The notes below the pieces were generated by a model that was not told the origin of the DNA, made no database searches, and worked only from the letters and a program-made list of their open reading frames with translations. 19,272 bases of DNA, taken from Cyanobacteria bacterium UBA8803 (GTDB taxonomy: Bacteria > Cyanobacteriota > Cyanobacteriia > Cyanobacteriales > Coleofasciculaceae). Made by a program: the position numbers and the translations under genes. The stretch covers positions 169 through 19,440 of the forward strand of contig DNXU01000185.1 in NCBI GenBank assembly GCA_003505715.1, read 5' to 3'. Position 1 is the stretch's first letter. Each line of letters begins with the position of its first letter. Below, one piece after another: positions 1-8,157 of the stretch.

Positions 1-13
1 ACAAGAAATTTAT

Positions 14-32
14 CCCCCCTTTCCTTGGGGGG
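14..32. repeat. C6/G6 hairpin
   Basis: Six C (14-19) and six G (27-32) form a perfect stem around a 7-base loop. A second run of six G (35-40) could pair with the same C run instead. C-run/G-run hairpins of this kind are common in cyanobacterial spacers. It lies downstream of the rpsT terminator, so it is more likely a dispersed repeat than part of that gene. Nothing else is recognisable in 1-77. Confidence 0.4.
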
Positions 33-77
33 TTGGGGGGCGTTGGCGTGAGTTCTACTCCAATAACCTACTAGTTT

Positions 78-115
78 AAAAAGGGTAAAAAGCTTACTGT
101 ACAAGCTTTATACCC
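78..115 (-). terminator. Rho-independent terminator of rpsT
   Basis: Read on the minus strand, a stem of about 13 pairs with one mismatch (arms at 103-115 and 83-95) closes a 7-base loop. The 3' arm is followed at once by five T (complement of A78-82). It lies about 80 bases after the rpsT stop, with no gene between. Stem, loop size and U-tract all fit an intrinsic terminator. Confidence 0.7.
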
Positions 116-193
116 CCTTGTGCATGGGTGACTTCTGCCTGGGCAGCACTAGGTTGGAGATTGGCTAAGAAATAGACTCTAATTCCTCACTCT

Positions 194-580
<387 letters not shown>

Positions 581-644
581 CTACTATAACATCTATCTCA
601 AAAGTATCGCGAGCCTAGAAAAATCCAGGTTAAGCTATAGGAGA

Positions 645-692
645 GGGTCTCAGCAAGTTAGACTTCTCTGTCGAGAGGAGGCTAAAAGACCC
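645..692 (+). promoter_or_regulatory. Nested hairpin in the hisD leader
   Basis: Three collinear stems nest inside each other: GGGTCT (645-650) with AGACCC (687-692), TTAG (658-661) with CTAA (682-685), and CTTCTCT (663-669) with AGAGGAG (674-680, one G-U pair) around the loop GTCG. It lies between divergent rpsT and hisD, 44 bases before the hisD start. It may be a structured 5' leader, a small RNA or a processed repeat. I see no leader peptide with a run of His codons, so a classical his attenuator is not supported. No Rfam family is recognised by eye. Confidence 0.45.
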
Positions 693-736
693 GGACTGTT
701 GATGGGTAATACCTATAGGATAGGCACTCCGACTCC

Positions 737-2047
737 ATGCTGCGAATCATTACTCAGCAGGCTGAGGCAAAAACCGAACTGCGGCGTATCAGCGATCGCA
801 CTTTCCAAGAGGAAGTTTTCCACAAAGAGGCGACGGTGCGCGAAGTCTTACAGGCAGTAAAGCGCCAAGGGGACAAAGCACTGTTGCACTACACCGAGGA
901 ATTCGATCGCCAAATTTTAACTCCCGACCAACTGCGCGTCAGTGGTTCAGAACTGGATGCTGCCTACCAGCAGGTGTCCAAGGAATTACTGGATGCTATT
1001 CAGTTGGCGAAACGGCAAATTGAAGCATTTCACCGACAGCGCATCCCGAAATCCTGGGTGCAATTTGGCGATGATGATGTGGTTTTAGGGAAACGCTACA
1101 CCCCAGTAGACTGCGCGGGACTTTACGTTCCCGGTGGCAGGGCGTCCTATCCAAGTACGGTGTTGATGAATGCGATCCCTGCTCAGGTGGCTCGCGTGCC
1201 TCGAATTGTGATGGTGACCCCACCAGGACCGGACAAAAAAATTAATCCCGCCGTGTTAGTGGCAGCTCAAGAAGCTGGCGTCACCGAAATTTACCGGGTA
1301 GGTGGAGCTCAAGCGATCGCGGCTTTGGCTTACGGGACTGAAACGATCCCTAAGGTTCATGTCATTACTGGGCCGGGTAACATTTATGTCACCCTCGCTA
1401 AGAAACTGATCTACGGCACAGCGGGAATTGACTCCTTAGCAGGGCCATCTGAGGTACTGATTATTGCTGACAAGGCGGCGAACCCAGTATACGTTGCCGC
1501 CGATCTGCTGGCACAGGCAGAACATGACCCGATGGCAGCGGCAATTTTGTTGACCACGGATGCCCAAGTTGCTAAAAAAGTGCAGGCGGAAGTGGAACGG
1601 CAACTCCAGCACCATCCGCGACGGCTGCTGACTGAAAAAGCGATCGCTCACTACGGTTTAATTGTTGTGGTGGATTCCCTAGAGACAGCAGCTGAACTCT
1701 CCAACGAGTTCGCTCCCGAACACCTAGAATTAGAAATTGCTGAGCCTTGGGACTTACTAGAGAAAATCCGCCATGCAGGCGCGATTTTTCTAGGTAGCTC
1801 CACCCCTGAAGCTGTAGGGGATTACCTTGCTGGCCCCAACCACACGCTGCCTACGTCAGGTGCTGCTCGCTACGCATCTGCCCTAGGGGTTGAAACCTTT
1901 CTAAAGCACTCTAGCCTCATCCAGTATTCCCCGACAGCGCTGCACAAAGTAGCAGGAGCAATTCAGGTGCTGGCTCAAGCGGAAGGCTTACCATCCCACG
2001 GTGACTCGGTGCGCTTACGCACGCAAGGAAATCTTTTAGAAGGATGA
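737..2047 (+). CDS. hisD: Histidinol dehydrogenase
   Basis: Catalyses the last two steps of histidine biosynthesis: NAD-dependent oxidation of L-histidinol through histidinal to L-histidine, with a catalytic zinc. At 436 residues it has full family length. The zinc ligands are in place: Q260 and H263 (LLAQAEHDP), D362 (GDYLAGPNH) and H421 (LPSHGDS). The catalytic pair E328-H329 lies in EFAPEHLE. The signature VGGAQAIAALAYGT followed by TGPGNIYV and AGPSEVL spans residues 188-240. The start ATG lacks a strong Shine-Dalgarno but matches the family N-terminus. It stands alone, as his genes are scattered in cyanobacteria. Its stop codon lies inside a heptamer repeat. Confidence 0.97.
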   Translation: MLRIITQQAEAKTELRRISDRTFQEEVFHKEATVREVLQAVKRQGDKALLHYTEEFDRQILTPDQLRVSGSELDAAYQQVSKELLDAIQLAKRQIEAFHRQRIPKSWVQFGDDDVVLGKRYTPVDCAGLYVPGGRASYPSTVLMNAIPAQVARVPRIVMVTPPGPDKKINPAVLVAAQEAGVTEIYRVGGAQAIAALAYGTETIPKVHVITGPGNIYVTLAKKLIYGTAGIDSLAGPSEVLIIADKAANPVYVAADLLAQAEHDPMAAAILLTTDAQVAKKVQAEVERQLQHHPRRLLTEKAIAHYGLIVVVDSLETAAELSNEFAPEHLELEIAEPWDLLEKIRHAGAIFLGSSTPEAVGDYLAGPNHTLPTSGAARYASALGVETFLKHSSLIQYSPTALHKVAGAIQVLAQAEGLPSHGDSVRLRTQGNLLEG

Positions 2048-2070
2048 GGGCTAAGGGATGAGGGATGAGG
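2041..2070 (+). repeat. Heptamer tandem repeat over the hisD stop
   Basis: Four and a bit consecutive 7-base units (AGGATGA, GGGCTAA, GGGATGA, GGGATGA, GG). The first supplies the TGA stop of hisD. This matches the short tandemly repeated repetitive (STRR) sequences known from cyanobacteria. It is not coding beyond the stop. Confidence 0.6.
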
Positions 2071-2135
2071 TAAATTATTTAATCTGTGGGGTGGTAATTG
2101 CTCCTTATAATTAAATTCGACTGGGAGAGATTTTG

Positions 2136-2558
2136 GTGCTAAAAACGATCCTTGTGGCTCTAGATAGTTCAGAACACAGGCAGCGCGTGATTCAAAGCCT
2201 AGAGCAACTTAACATACAACCAGCAACCAAAATTATCCTTTGCCATGTCATGCCATCGCTGGAACCTGACAGCGAAATGCCTGTTGACCGACCTCATGTC
2301 TCAGAGGATGCTCTCTACCAAGAAACTGAAAAGCAGCTACAATCCTATCAGGCTGACCTACCCTGTGAAAGCGAACTGGAGATTGTCAACGGCGATCCCG
2401 CAGTGGAAATCATCCGCCTCGCTCATATCCACCAAGCTGACTTAATTGTGATTGGTAGTCGGGGACTAACTGGCCTGAAGCGAATTTTAGAAGGCTCTGT
2501 CAGCAGTCAGGTGGTTACTGATGCGCCCTGTTCGGTACTAGTGGTCAAGCCAGATTAG
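2136..2558 (+). CDS. Universal stress protein, UspA family
   Basis: A small cytoplasmic alpha/beta nucleotide-binding protein of the UspA superfamily, about 140 residues. The N-terminal strand LKTILVALDSSEH carries the conserved Asp at the base of the ATP site. The C-terminal motif GSRGLTGLKRILEGS is the G-x2-G-x9-GS phosphate-binding signature of ATP-binding Usp proteins. It is followed by SSQVVTDAPCSVLVVKP, the usual last strand. I choose GTG 2136 because GGGAGAG lies 6 bases upstream; TTG 2133, one codon earlier, is less likely. It is monocistronic by spacing. Members often act in stress responses, but the role of this one cannot be read from sequence. Confidence 0.9.
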   Translation: MLKTILVALDSSEHRQRVIQSLEQLNIQPATKIILCHVMPSLEPDSEMPVDRPHVSEDALYQETEKQLQSYQADLPCESELEIVNGDPAVEIIRLAHIHQADLIVIGSRGLTGLKRILEGSVSSQVVTDAPCSVLVVKPD

Positions 2559-2677
2559 CCGTTTTTTAACCCACCACTTTGAGGGAGAAAATTAAAATTC
2601 CCCCAAATCTAGAGGCAGAGGGCAAGAAAAACTCCCTTGTCCCTCTCCCTTAGGCTAAGACCTCTATATATGGGGTT

Positions 2678-2701
2678 TACCCTGAGCATAGTCGAAGGGT
2701 A
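2678..2701. repeat. REP-like palindromic repeat
   Basis: TACCCT (2678-2683) and AGGGTA (2696-2701) form an imperfect palindrome with the core CCTGAGC...GTCGAAGGG, a sequence often seen dispersed in bacterial and cyanobacterial spacers. It lies between the convergent stress-protein and DUF4079 genes and could help terminate either transcript, though no T-tract is present. Confidence 0.45.
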
Positions 2702-2717
2702 GTTGCGTAAGCGGTGG

Positions 2718-3188
2718 CTACATATTGCTAACAATTTTTTGAACGATTTGTATGCCTGTTATCGCTTGCCAGCCAAAAAGTCCTAAAAGACTAACATTTA
2801 GGGCAATATGGGTATAACGTGCCCACATATTCCCTTTTTGCATAAAAGGTGTCAGAGAGGCAGAAGTGGCAATGAGGGCGGTCATACCCAAGCCAACCAA
2901 CAAGTGGGGGCCAAAAAACAGCTTGCCATTGTTTATATAAGTAACTGCCATGCCTCCAATCGTGGCAATCACCATCAGAGCTAACAGCACTGAACCCACT
3001 TGATGGTGCTTGATATTATATTTACCCTTGATCAGCTCTTTTCTGGCATCTCCTTCTGCTGTTCTGGTTTGCTGGATTTTTATCCCTAGATACATGGCAT
3101 AAATAGCGATCGCCAGCAAAACCCACATGATCGTAGGGTGAATGAATTGGGAATAGACTTTAACCGATTCTGGAATTTCAAGGTTCAT
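2718..3188 (-). CDS. DUF4079 family membrane protein
   Basis: A cyanobacterial integral membrane protein of unknown function, matching DUF4079 by overall pattern. Four hydrophobic segments are visible: IMWVLLAIAIYAMYLGI, SVLLALMVIATIGGMAV, LLVGLGMTALIATSASL and HIALNVSLLGLFGWQAITGI. Conserved-looking His residues sit at or near membrane edges (FIHPT, KHHQVG, GPHLL, YTHIAL). This layout is reminiscent of cytochrome-b561/ferric-reductase-like folds, but haem binding is only inference. The frame opens at 3233, but I prefer ATG 3188 (MNLEIPESVK), which gives the normal family length of about 156 residues. The extra 15 residues carry no obvious signal. It is divergent from the ankyrin gene across a short spacer. 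Confidence 0.75.
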   Translation of the reverse strand: MNLEIPESVKVYSQFIHPTIMWVLLAIAIYAMYLGIKIQQTRTAEGDARKELIKGKYNIKHHQVGSVLLALMVIATIGGMAVTYINNGKLFFGPHLLVGLGMTALIATSASLTPFMQKGNMWARYTHIALNVSLLGLFGWQAITGIQIVQKIVSNM

Positions 3189-3355
3189 AGTGTGTGTGCG
3201 GAGCAGTTGAAAGATCGTGACAAAACTTAACATAGCATAGCTATTGTTTAGTCTAAAGTCTGACTAGCAAAAAGCCCATGGCTTCGTGGAAATACCTCTC
3301 AAAGAGCTGGTACAAATCATAAGTAACAAAAAAATCTTGACAAAGCCCCAATATT

Positions 3356-4822
3356 ATGTTATTCACAGATGAATTACTGCTCAAAGCAGCTCAAAATGGC
3401 AACTTAACTCAAATAGAAGTGTTGCTGGCGCAAGGGGCTGATGTGGATGCAACGGATCGAGATGGGACAACAGCATTGATGTTTGCTGCCCAACGGGGTT
3501 ATACCGAGATCGTGCGCTTGTTACTCGACGCTGGAGCCAATGTTAACCGCGCTAGAAAGCAGTATGGTCTGACGGCTTTAATGTTAGCCGCCGCTGCCGA
3601 TCGGGTTGATATCGTGCAAACATTGGTGGCTGGAGGTGCCGACGTTAACGCCAAAAATGATGATGGTAGTACAGCACTGATGGTGGCAGCACACAAAGGT
3701 CATGCGCAAGTGCTGCAAATTTTGCTGGATGCAGGTGCCGAGATCAATATCCAAGATCGGGATGAAGATATGGCCTTGACTCTAGCAGCTGAGAAAGGTC
3801 ACATCCCTATTGTTAAAGCCTTGCTAGAGGCGGGTGCCGATCCGGCGCTGGTCGCAGATGCCTTAATCTTAGCGGCAAGTAGCGGTCAAACCGAAATGGT
3901 AGAAGTTTTATTAGAGCGAGGATCGAATGCTAATGCTACTAACTGCGAGGGTAGAACTGCGCTAATGCAGGCGGCTGAATTGGGATATTTGTCAACGGTC
4001 GAACGCCTGTTAGCTGCTGGGACTAATGTCAATGCCCGAGATAACGAGGGTGAAACTGCCCTAACCTTAGCCGCTGATCAGGGCCGCACTGAGGTCGTAT
4101 CAACTTTACTCGCTGCTGGGGCTGATGTAAATCTCTATAATTTGGTAGGAGGAACTGCCCTCATGGCAGCGGCAGCAGGGGGGCATATTACCATGGTTAA
4201 AGCCTTACTTGATGCTGGTGCGGATATCAATGCCAGGGACGAAGATGGAGAAATGGCATTACACCTGGCTACAGTAGAAGGTCATGCTGAAGTCGTGGAT
4301 GCCCTAGTACAACGGGGAGCCGATGTCCAAGCCAGAAACCAGATGGGTGATACGGCTTTAATGCTAGCAGCATTGCACGGTTACACTGAGATTGTGGCGG
4401 CTCTGCTGAAAAAGGGTGCTGAGTGCAATATCACAAACCAGGGAGAGACTCCTATAACCCTGGCCATGTCTCAAGACCGCATAGACACAATTAAGATTTT
4501 GCTAGAGTACGGTGCTGATGCCAATATCCGAGGCGCGGATGGGAAAACTATGTTGATGAAAGCAGCTGACCTAGGCGACACTGAACTTATGCAACATCTA
4601 TTAAAAGCTGGTGCTGATGCTAACCTTTGCGATAACGCTAGTGCCACAGCTTTAATGTGGGCAGCCCATCGGGGTTATACCAAGGCAGTACAAGTCTTGT
4701 TAGAAACTGGCGTCGATATGAATGTTAAAAATCGGGGAGGTTATACCGCTTTGATGATTGCACAATTCAATGGCTATCCTGAGGTCGTGGAACTGCTTAA
4801 GGCAGCTGGGGCAAAGGAGTAA
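3356..4822 (+). CDS. Ankyrin-repeat protein (about 15 repeats)
   Basis: A protein of 488 residues made almost wholly of ankyrin repeats, which normally form a curved scaffold for protein-protein binding. About fifteen units of the form G-x-T-ALM-x-AA-x2-G-x3-IV-x2-LL-x-AGA-D-x-N run from residue 3 to the C-terminus with no other domain. Repeat 5 (residues about 137-165) is shortened, lacking the usual inter-repeat loop, and repeat 6 starts with VADALILA instead of G-x-TAL. There is no signal peptide or membrane segment, so it is probably cytoplasmic. The ATG is weakly led (no Shine-Dalgarno). The next gene starts four bases after the stop, so the two are likely co-transcribed. The partner it binds cannot be predicted. 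Confidence 0.93.
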   Translation: MLFTDELLLKAAQNGNLTQIEVLLAQGADVDATDRDGTTALMFAAQRGYTEIVRLLLDAGANVNRARKQYGLTALMLAAAADRVDIVQTLVAGGADVNAKNDDGSTALMVAAHKGHAQVLQILLDAGAEINIQDRDEDMALTLAAEKGHIPIVKALLEAGADPALVADALILAASSGQTEMVEVLLERGSNANATNCEGRTALMQAAELGYLSTVERLLAAGTNVNARDNEGETALTLAADQGRTEVVSTLLAAGADVNLYNLVGGTALMAAAAGGHITMVKALLDAGADINARDEDGEMALHLATVEGHAEVVDALVQRGADVQARNQMGDTALMLAALHGYTEIVAALLKKGAECNITNQGETPITLAMSQDRIDTIKILLEYGADANIRGADGKTMLMKAADLGDTELMQHLLKAGADANLCDNASATALMWAAHRGYTKAVQVLLETGVDMNVKNRGGYTALMIAQFNGYPEVVELLKAAGAKE

Positions 4823-4825
4823 TTG

Positions 4826-5272
4826 ATGCAAAATTATAAACACCCAATTCCCATTAAAGAGTTAATTCCCGATCGCCAGCTGTTACTAGTCAGTCCTAAG
4901 CGTCGGGGCGGCTTAATCCTCTATAAGCGCTATCACAACGAATTCGCTGGACCAGGGGCAGCGGTAGGAGAACCATTTGATTCGGATTGTCAGCGAGTGC
5001 TGCCAGTGGGCAATCTGGAGTTGCTCCATCCTGAATCTGATAAAAAGCGGCAGGAAGCTTATTTAATTCGGCGGCAATGGATTAACCTCACCCAAAAGAT
5101 TATAGATAATCCCGACCCCCTGCAACGGGCTCAAAAGATTCTCGAACAGTTTGAGGGTTTCTTTAATACTGAAACCGTTATCCAAATACCAGACGAAGCA
5201 CTAGCACTTTTGGTCGGTGTCTTTCCTCATACAATTAGGTTGTGGCGTGAGGGATTGGGAAAATCAGCTTAA
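4826..5272 (+). CDS. Conserved hypothetical protein, coupled to the ankyrin gene
   Basis: I do not recognise a named family. The protein has 148 residues, is soluble, with no membrane segment, signal peptide or Cys cluster. The N-terminal half has basic and Gly-rich stretches (SPKRRGGLILYKRYHNEFAG); the C-terminal half looks helical and ends with LALLVGVFPHTIRLWREGLG. ATG 4826 is chosen because AAGGAG (4814-4819), lying in the last codons of the ankyrin gene, is 6 bases upstream. TTG 4823 is also possible. The tight spacing suggests translational coupling and perhaps a physical partnership with the ankyrin protein, which is inference only. Confidence 0.75.
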   Translation: MQNYKHPIPIKELIPDRQLLLVSPKRRGGLILYKRYHNEFAGPGAAVGEPFDSDCQRVLPVGNLELLHPESDKKRQEAYLIRRQWINLTQKIIDNPDPLQRAQKILEQFEGFFNTETVIQIPDEALALLVGVFPHTIRLWREGLGKSA

Positions 5273-5287
5273 TAATATCTTAGAAAT

Positions 5288-5339
5288 AAGGCAGAAGGCA
5301 GAAGGAATACGAACCAATAACCAATTACCAATTACCAAT
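5288..5339. repeat. Two heptamer repeat arrays at the hydrolase 3' end
   Basis: The first array is AAGGCAG twice plus AAGG (5288-5305). The second is ACCAATA, ACCAATT, ACCAATT, ACCAAT (5313-5339). Both have exact 7-base periodicity, as in cyanobacterial STRR elements. The second array enters the coding end of the hydrolase and, on the minus strand, supplies its final Asn-Trp codons and TAA stop. Confidence 0.65.
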
Positions 5340-6374
5340 CCACTCTAAAACTCGATTCCATGCCCACCAGCGATCGGGGTCTTGGGCTTGACTTTGGCAA
5401 GCTGAGCTGCTGATATAGCCGACGTGACCGCCTTGTTTGGTCAATACTAAGTCAATCGCTGGATTGTTAGCACAAGTCGCTTGTAAGTCAGGTACGATCG
5501 CGGGATCGAACATGGGGTCGTCGGCAGCGTAGAGGATTAGGGTTGGTTTCTTGAGGTGAGGCAAGAGGTGAAGAGCGCTACTGGCCTCGTAGTATTCTTC
5601 TACTGATGAAAAACCTAAGCGCTGAATTACCAGTTCGTTATCAAATCCCCAAATACTGTTTGCTCGCTCGATCGCAGCAGGATCTATTGCCTCTGGATGA
5701 GCTTGATAAATCTGCCAAGCCAGTTTTTTCAATTGTCGGGCGATCGCTTGTTCCAGATACTTGCCCGAAGGATGGTTGACCAGATAGGTTAGGGAACGGT
5801 TAGAATCTAGACTGGGACAAATTACAGCTCCACCGCCAATTTCTGATTCTTCTAGTCCTAAATCCTCTCCCCAAGTAGAGATTATTTGGGCAGTTTTAAT
5901 TGCCCATAGCGCCAGTTGTCCCCCTAAAGAGAATCCTGTAAACCAAAAAGGTGCCGGACAACCCATGGCCTTGGCACGAGCAGCAATGCGGACAAAGTCT
6001 TCTCCTTCGTATAACCCATCAGAAGTCAACGTTGGAGACAACTTAGCAGTTCTACCGTGACCCCGCCAGTCAAACAAAACTACGGCATAACCTTGAGCAA
6101 ATGCCTTGCGCCCGAACAGTTTTAAAAGCCATTGGTTATCCAGTTGCCCTGTAATTCCATAGGTGCCGATAATCGTACCTTTAGGGTGTTCAGGGATGGC
6201 ATTTATGCCAAAAATTGGCACTCCACAAGCTCCCGTAAAGATTTGCTCTTGGTAAGGGGGTTCTGGGCTGGTGATAGTTGCTTCCCAATTGCGGCTGGCT
6301 TTGAAAGCTGTGTAGAGGGTCATAGATAGGCCATTTCCCAGGAACCAAGGGGGAGTGTAGGTAGGATGGTTCAT
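5325..6374 (-). CDS. YheT-like alpha/beta hydrolase
   Basis: A serine hydrolase of the alpha/beta fold, resembling the YheT/ABHD1-3 group, at 349 residues. The nucleophile elbow is GFSLGG with S149. The acid is D285 or D286 in LYAADDP, and the His is H317 in KQGGHVGY, all in the normal order. The FDWRGHGRT segment (about 101-109) is the conserved loop after strand 4. No signal peptide is evident, so it is probably cytoplasmic. The substrate is unknown; esterase activity on acyl or lipid substrates is typical of the group. It begins with an ATG lacking a Shine-Dalgarno and ends in a heptamer repeat. It is on the same strand as the glycosyltransferase, but 241 bases of repeat-laden spacer make co-transcription doubtful. 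Confidence 0.88.
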   Translation of the reverse strand: MNHPTYTPPWFLGNGLSMTLYTAFKASRNWEATITSPEPPYQEQIFTGACGVPIFGINAIPEHPKGTIIGTYGITGQLDNQWLLKLFGRKAFAQGYAVVLFDWRGHGRTAKLSPTLTSDGLYEGEDFVRIAARAKAMGCPAPFWFTGFSLGGQLALWAIKTAQIISTWGEDLGLEESEIGGGAVICPSLDSNRSLTYLVNHPSGKYLEQAIARQLKKLAWQIYQAHPEAIDPAAIERANSIWGFDNELVIQRLGFSSVEEYYEASSALHLLPHLKKPTLILYAADDPMFDPAIVPDLQATCANNPAIDLVLTKQGGHVGYISSSACQSQAQDPDRWWAWNRVLEWIGNW

Positions 6375-6436
6375 GATTGAACGGAGGTTTGCAGCTTACT
6401 TTACATATGTTTACATATTCTAGACACCGGATGTAG

Positions 6437-6496
6437 GGGCGGGTTTAGGGATTAACATTTTGGGTTAAACCGATAATATCTAATCAAAACCCGCCC
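6437..6496. repeat. 60-bp inverted-repeat element
   Basis: Perfect 10-bp terminal inverted repeats, GGGCGGGTTT (6437-6446) and AAACCCGCCC (6487-6496), bound a 60-bp AT-richer interior. Elements with GGGCGGGTTT ends are frequent in cyanobacterial spacers and resemble small non-autonomous mobile sequences. No coding capacity and no obvious target duplication. Confidence 0.55.
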
Positions 6497-6497
6497 T

Positions 6498-6647
6498 GAT
6501 ACTTTGGTTAAGCAGAGGTTGGAGTTAGATCTTTTAGGTTGGTTAATTAATCGCAGAACTAGACAAGTAGAAATTTATCGGAAAGGGCAAGAGGTTGAGA
6601 TTATAGTTTTTATTATTATTTTTGAGCCAAAACTGGCTGCCCTTTAA
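6498..6647 (+). pseudogene. Remnant of a Uma2-family (DUF820) endonuclease
   Basis: Reading 6498-6605 on the plus strand gives a stretch with LGWLINRRTRQVEIYR followed by KGQEVEII. This closely resembles the C-terminal strand pair (GWLIDP-x-RQVEIYR-x-GQEVE) of Uma2/DUF820 proteins, a PD-(D/E)XK nuclease-fold family very expanded in cyanobacteria. There is no start codon or N-terminal domain upstream, where the inverted-repeat element ends. The frame then runs into AT-rich sequence and the antisense 3' end of the glycosyltransferase. I read it as a decayed, truncated gene. Identification rests on one short motif. Confidence 0.45.
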
Positions 6648-7893
6648 CCACTACCTCTTCGATCACATCAGCGGCTCTACTGACCCCGCCAGCTCGACGG
6701 ATCGCTTCTTGTAAGCGAAGAGCATTTTTTTTGTAAGACTCTGCCCTTAACACCTGTGCGATCGCACTCCGCAGTCTGGGAACGGTCAAACGGGAAAGGG
6801 GTACAACTTCACCTGCTCCTGTCCAAGCAATACGTGCTGCGACTCCTGGCTGATCGTTAGTAATAGGAATTGCTACCATCGGTACTCCATTACTCAAAGA
6901 TTCCAGGGTAGTATTCATGCCTGCGTGGGTGATAGTCAGAGTCGCTTTTTGCAGGAGTTCCAATTGGGGCGCATATCCCACTACCAAGGGTGAACCGGGC
7001 AATTCTGATAGAGATTCTGGGCTAGCGGAACCTCCCAAAGAAATTACCAATTGGGCATCCAATCCCACACATGCCTCAGCAATACTATAGAAAACTCCCA
7101 TCAAACGATTTTGGATCGTCCCCATGGAAGCGTAAATCAGGGGTTGCCCAGTTAACTTTTCAAACGGGAAAGGGGTAGGTTCTCGACTGGCAGGGTTATG
7201 GTAAGGGCCGGTAAAATGAAAGCATGGGGGTAAATCTGGCCTGGGAAATTCAAACTCAGCAGGCTGTTGGCTCAGCTGAGCGAGTTTAGAGTAGGAGTCG
7301 TTAGAACCAACATGCGGGGGTAACTTCCACTCTCGACGATACTCGGCGATGGTCTCCTGGATGGGTCTGCTAATACGATCTAATAACCTGTAACCCGCCT
7401 GGTTGCGTAACTGTGCCCACCAAGCAGGGCTATAACTCCATAAAGTGTTAAAAGGAGGCACACTGCTATCCCGATTAATCATCAGGGCAGCAGACACGCT
7501 AACAAAGGGAATGTCCAGGAATTCGGCCACAGTTCCTCCTGCGGGTGAAACCTGGTCTACTAGAAGTGCCTCTACACCAGCTGCTTTGAGGGCTTGAGTA
7601 GCTTCCCGAAGCATCATAGCCGTCCCCTTCTGTATCCAACTGATGGTAAATTGCAACGCAGCGAGTCCACTCAGTTCGCCCAGTTTGACAAATATTTGTG
7701 CTGTTGTTCCCAAAGGATACTCAGACTCGCCAATCGGGTAAAAGTGCAAGCCTGCGGCTAGGGCTTTGGATTCAGCATCAGGTATGGCAAATAGGGTAAC
7801 CCGATGACCGCGTCTTTGTAGCTCGTACCCCAAGGTCGTTAGTGGGTTAAGGTGACCCGATGCAGCGGGACAGATGATACCAAAGTGGGTCAT
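6616..7893 (-). CDS. Family-1 (GT1/MGT) glycosyltransferase
   Basis: A GT-B fold, inverting glycosyltransferase using a nucleotide sugar, 425 residues. The N-terminal GIICPAASGHLNPLTTLGYEL with GHRVT is the acceptor-side start of UGT/MGT enzymes. The C-terminal donor-binding region includes ASMGTIQN, VVGYAPQLELL, and THAGMNTTLESLSNGVPMVAIP with NDQPGVAARI, a PSPG-like box. H13 in SGHLNP is the likely catalytic His. The closest functional relatives I can name are zeaxanthin glucosyltransferase (CrtX) and macrolide glycosyltransferases. A carotenoid or other lipophilic acceptor is plausible but unproven, and no carotenoid gene is nearby. The first ten bases of the gene and its upstream region recur about 1.1 kb away as a 94-bp direct repeat. 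Confidence 0.88.
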   Translation of the reverse strand: MTHFGIICPAASGHLNPLTTLGYELQRRGHRVTLFAIPDAESKALAAGLHFYPIGESEYPLGTTAQIFVKLGELSGLAALQFTISWIQKGTAMMLREATQALKAAGVEALLVDQVSPAGGTVAEFLDIPFVSVSAALMINRDSSVPPFNTLWSYSPAWWAQLRNQAGYRLLDRISRPIQETIAEYRREWKLPPHVGSNDSYSKLAQLSQQPAEFEFPRPDLPPCFHFTGPYHNPASREPTPFPFEKLTGQPLIYASMGTIQNRLMGVFYSIAEACVGLDAQLVISLGGSASPESLSELPGSPLVVGYAPQLELLQKATLTITHAGMNTTLESLSNGVPMVAIPITNDQPGVAARIAWTGAGEVVPLSRLTVPRLRSAIAQVLRAESYKKNALRLQEAIRRAGGVSRAADVIEEVVVKGQPVLAQK

Positions 7894-7977
7894 CGCAATT
7901 TACCTTTTATATCACGTCCGATTCCTTCCGTATGGTAAAGCATAACTTCTAGAGATGCTGCCCAGATAACCTTCATG
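7884..7977. repeat. 94-bp direct repeat, copy 1 (native junction)
   Basis: Identical to 8996-9089 except at one base (A7953 against G9065), a constant offset of 1112 bases. It holds the first ten bases of the glycosyltransferase gene, the 18-base gap and the 3' end of the DUF3368 remnant. Both flanks continue coherent genes, so this copy is the original. Confidence 0.9.
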
Positions 7978-8103
7978 CTTGAGTAAATTCACTAGAATAT
8001 CTGATAACCATAAACCAGTATCTTGTAATGCTCGAATTCTCGGAGATACGGTAGGAATTAATCCCCGTTGTTTTGCCAGGATAATTAATCTACCTGCTGC
8101 CAA
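7912..8103 (-). pseudogene. C-terminal fragment of a DUF3368 (PIN-fold) toxin
   Basis: The 63 readable residues begin (L)AAGRLIILAKQRGLIP and continue through ALQDTGLWLSDILVNLLKHEG. This is the C-terminal pattern of DUF3368 proteins (G-x-LLI-LAK-x-RGLI...GF-x-LSD-x-LY), PIN-domain ribonuclease toxins common in cyanobacteria. Only a TTG could start it, a stop codon lies three codons before that, and the catalytic acidic residues of the N-terminal PIN core are missing. It is therefore a truncated remnant, 18 bases before the glycosyltransferase start, suggesting a former operon. Its cognate antitoxin is not seen. Confidence 0.6.
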
Positions 8104-8157
8104 TAGTAATTATACCCAGTTTCTGGGAGTTGAATTGGTATGGTAAGATTGACTTAT

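Noticed and set aside
2586..2606. Imperfect hairpin after the universal stress protein gene
   Set aside because: The stem has an A-C mismatch and no T-tract on the plus strand; too weak to call a terminator.
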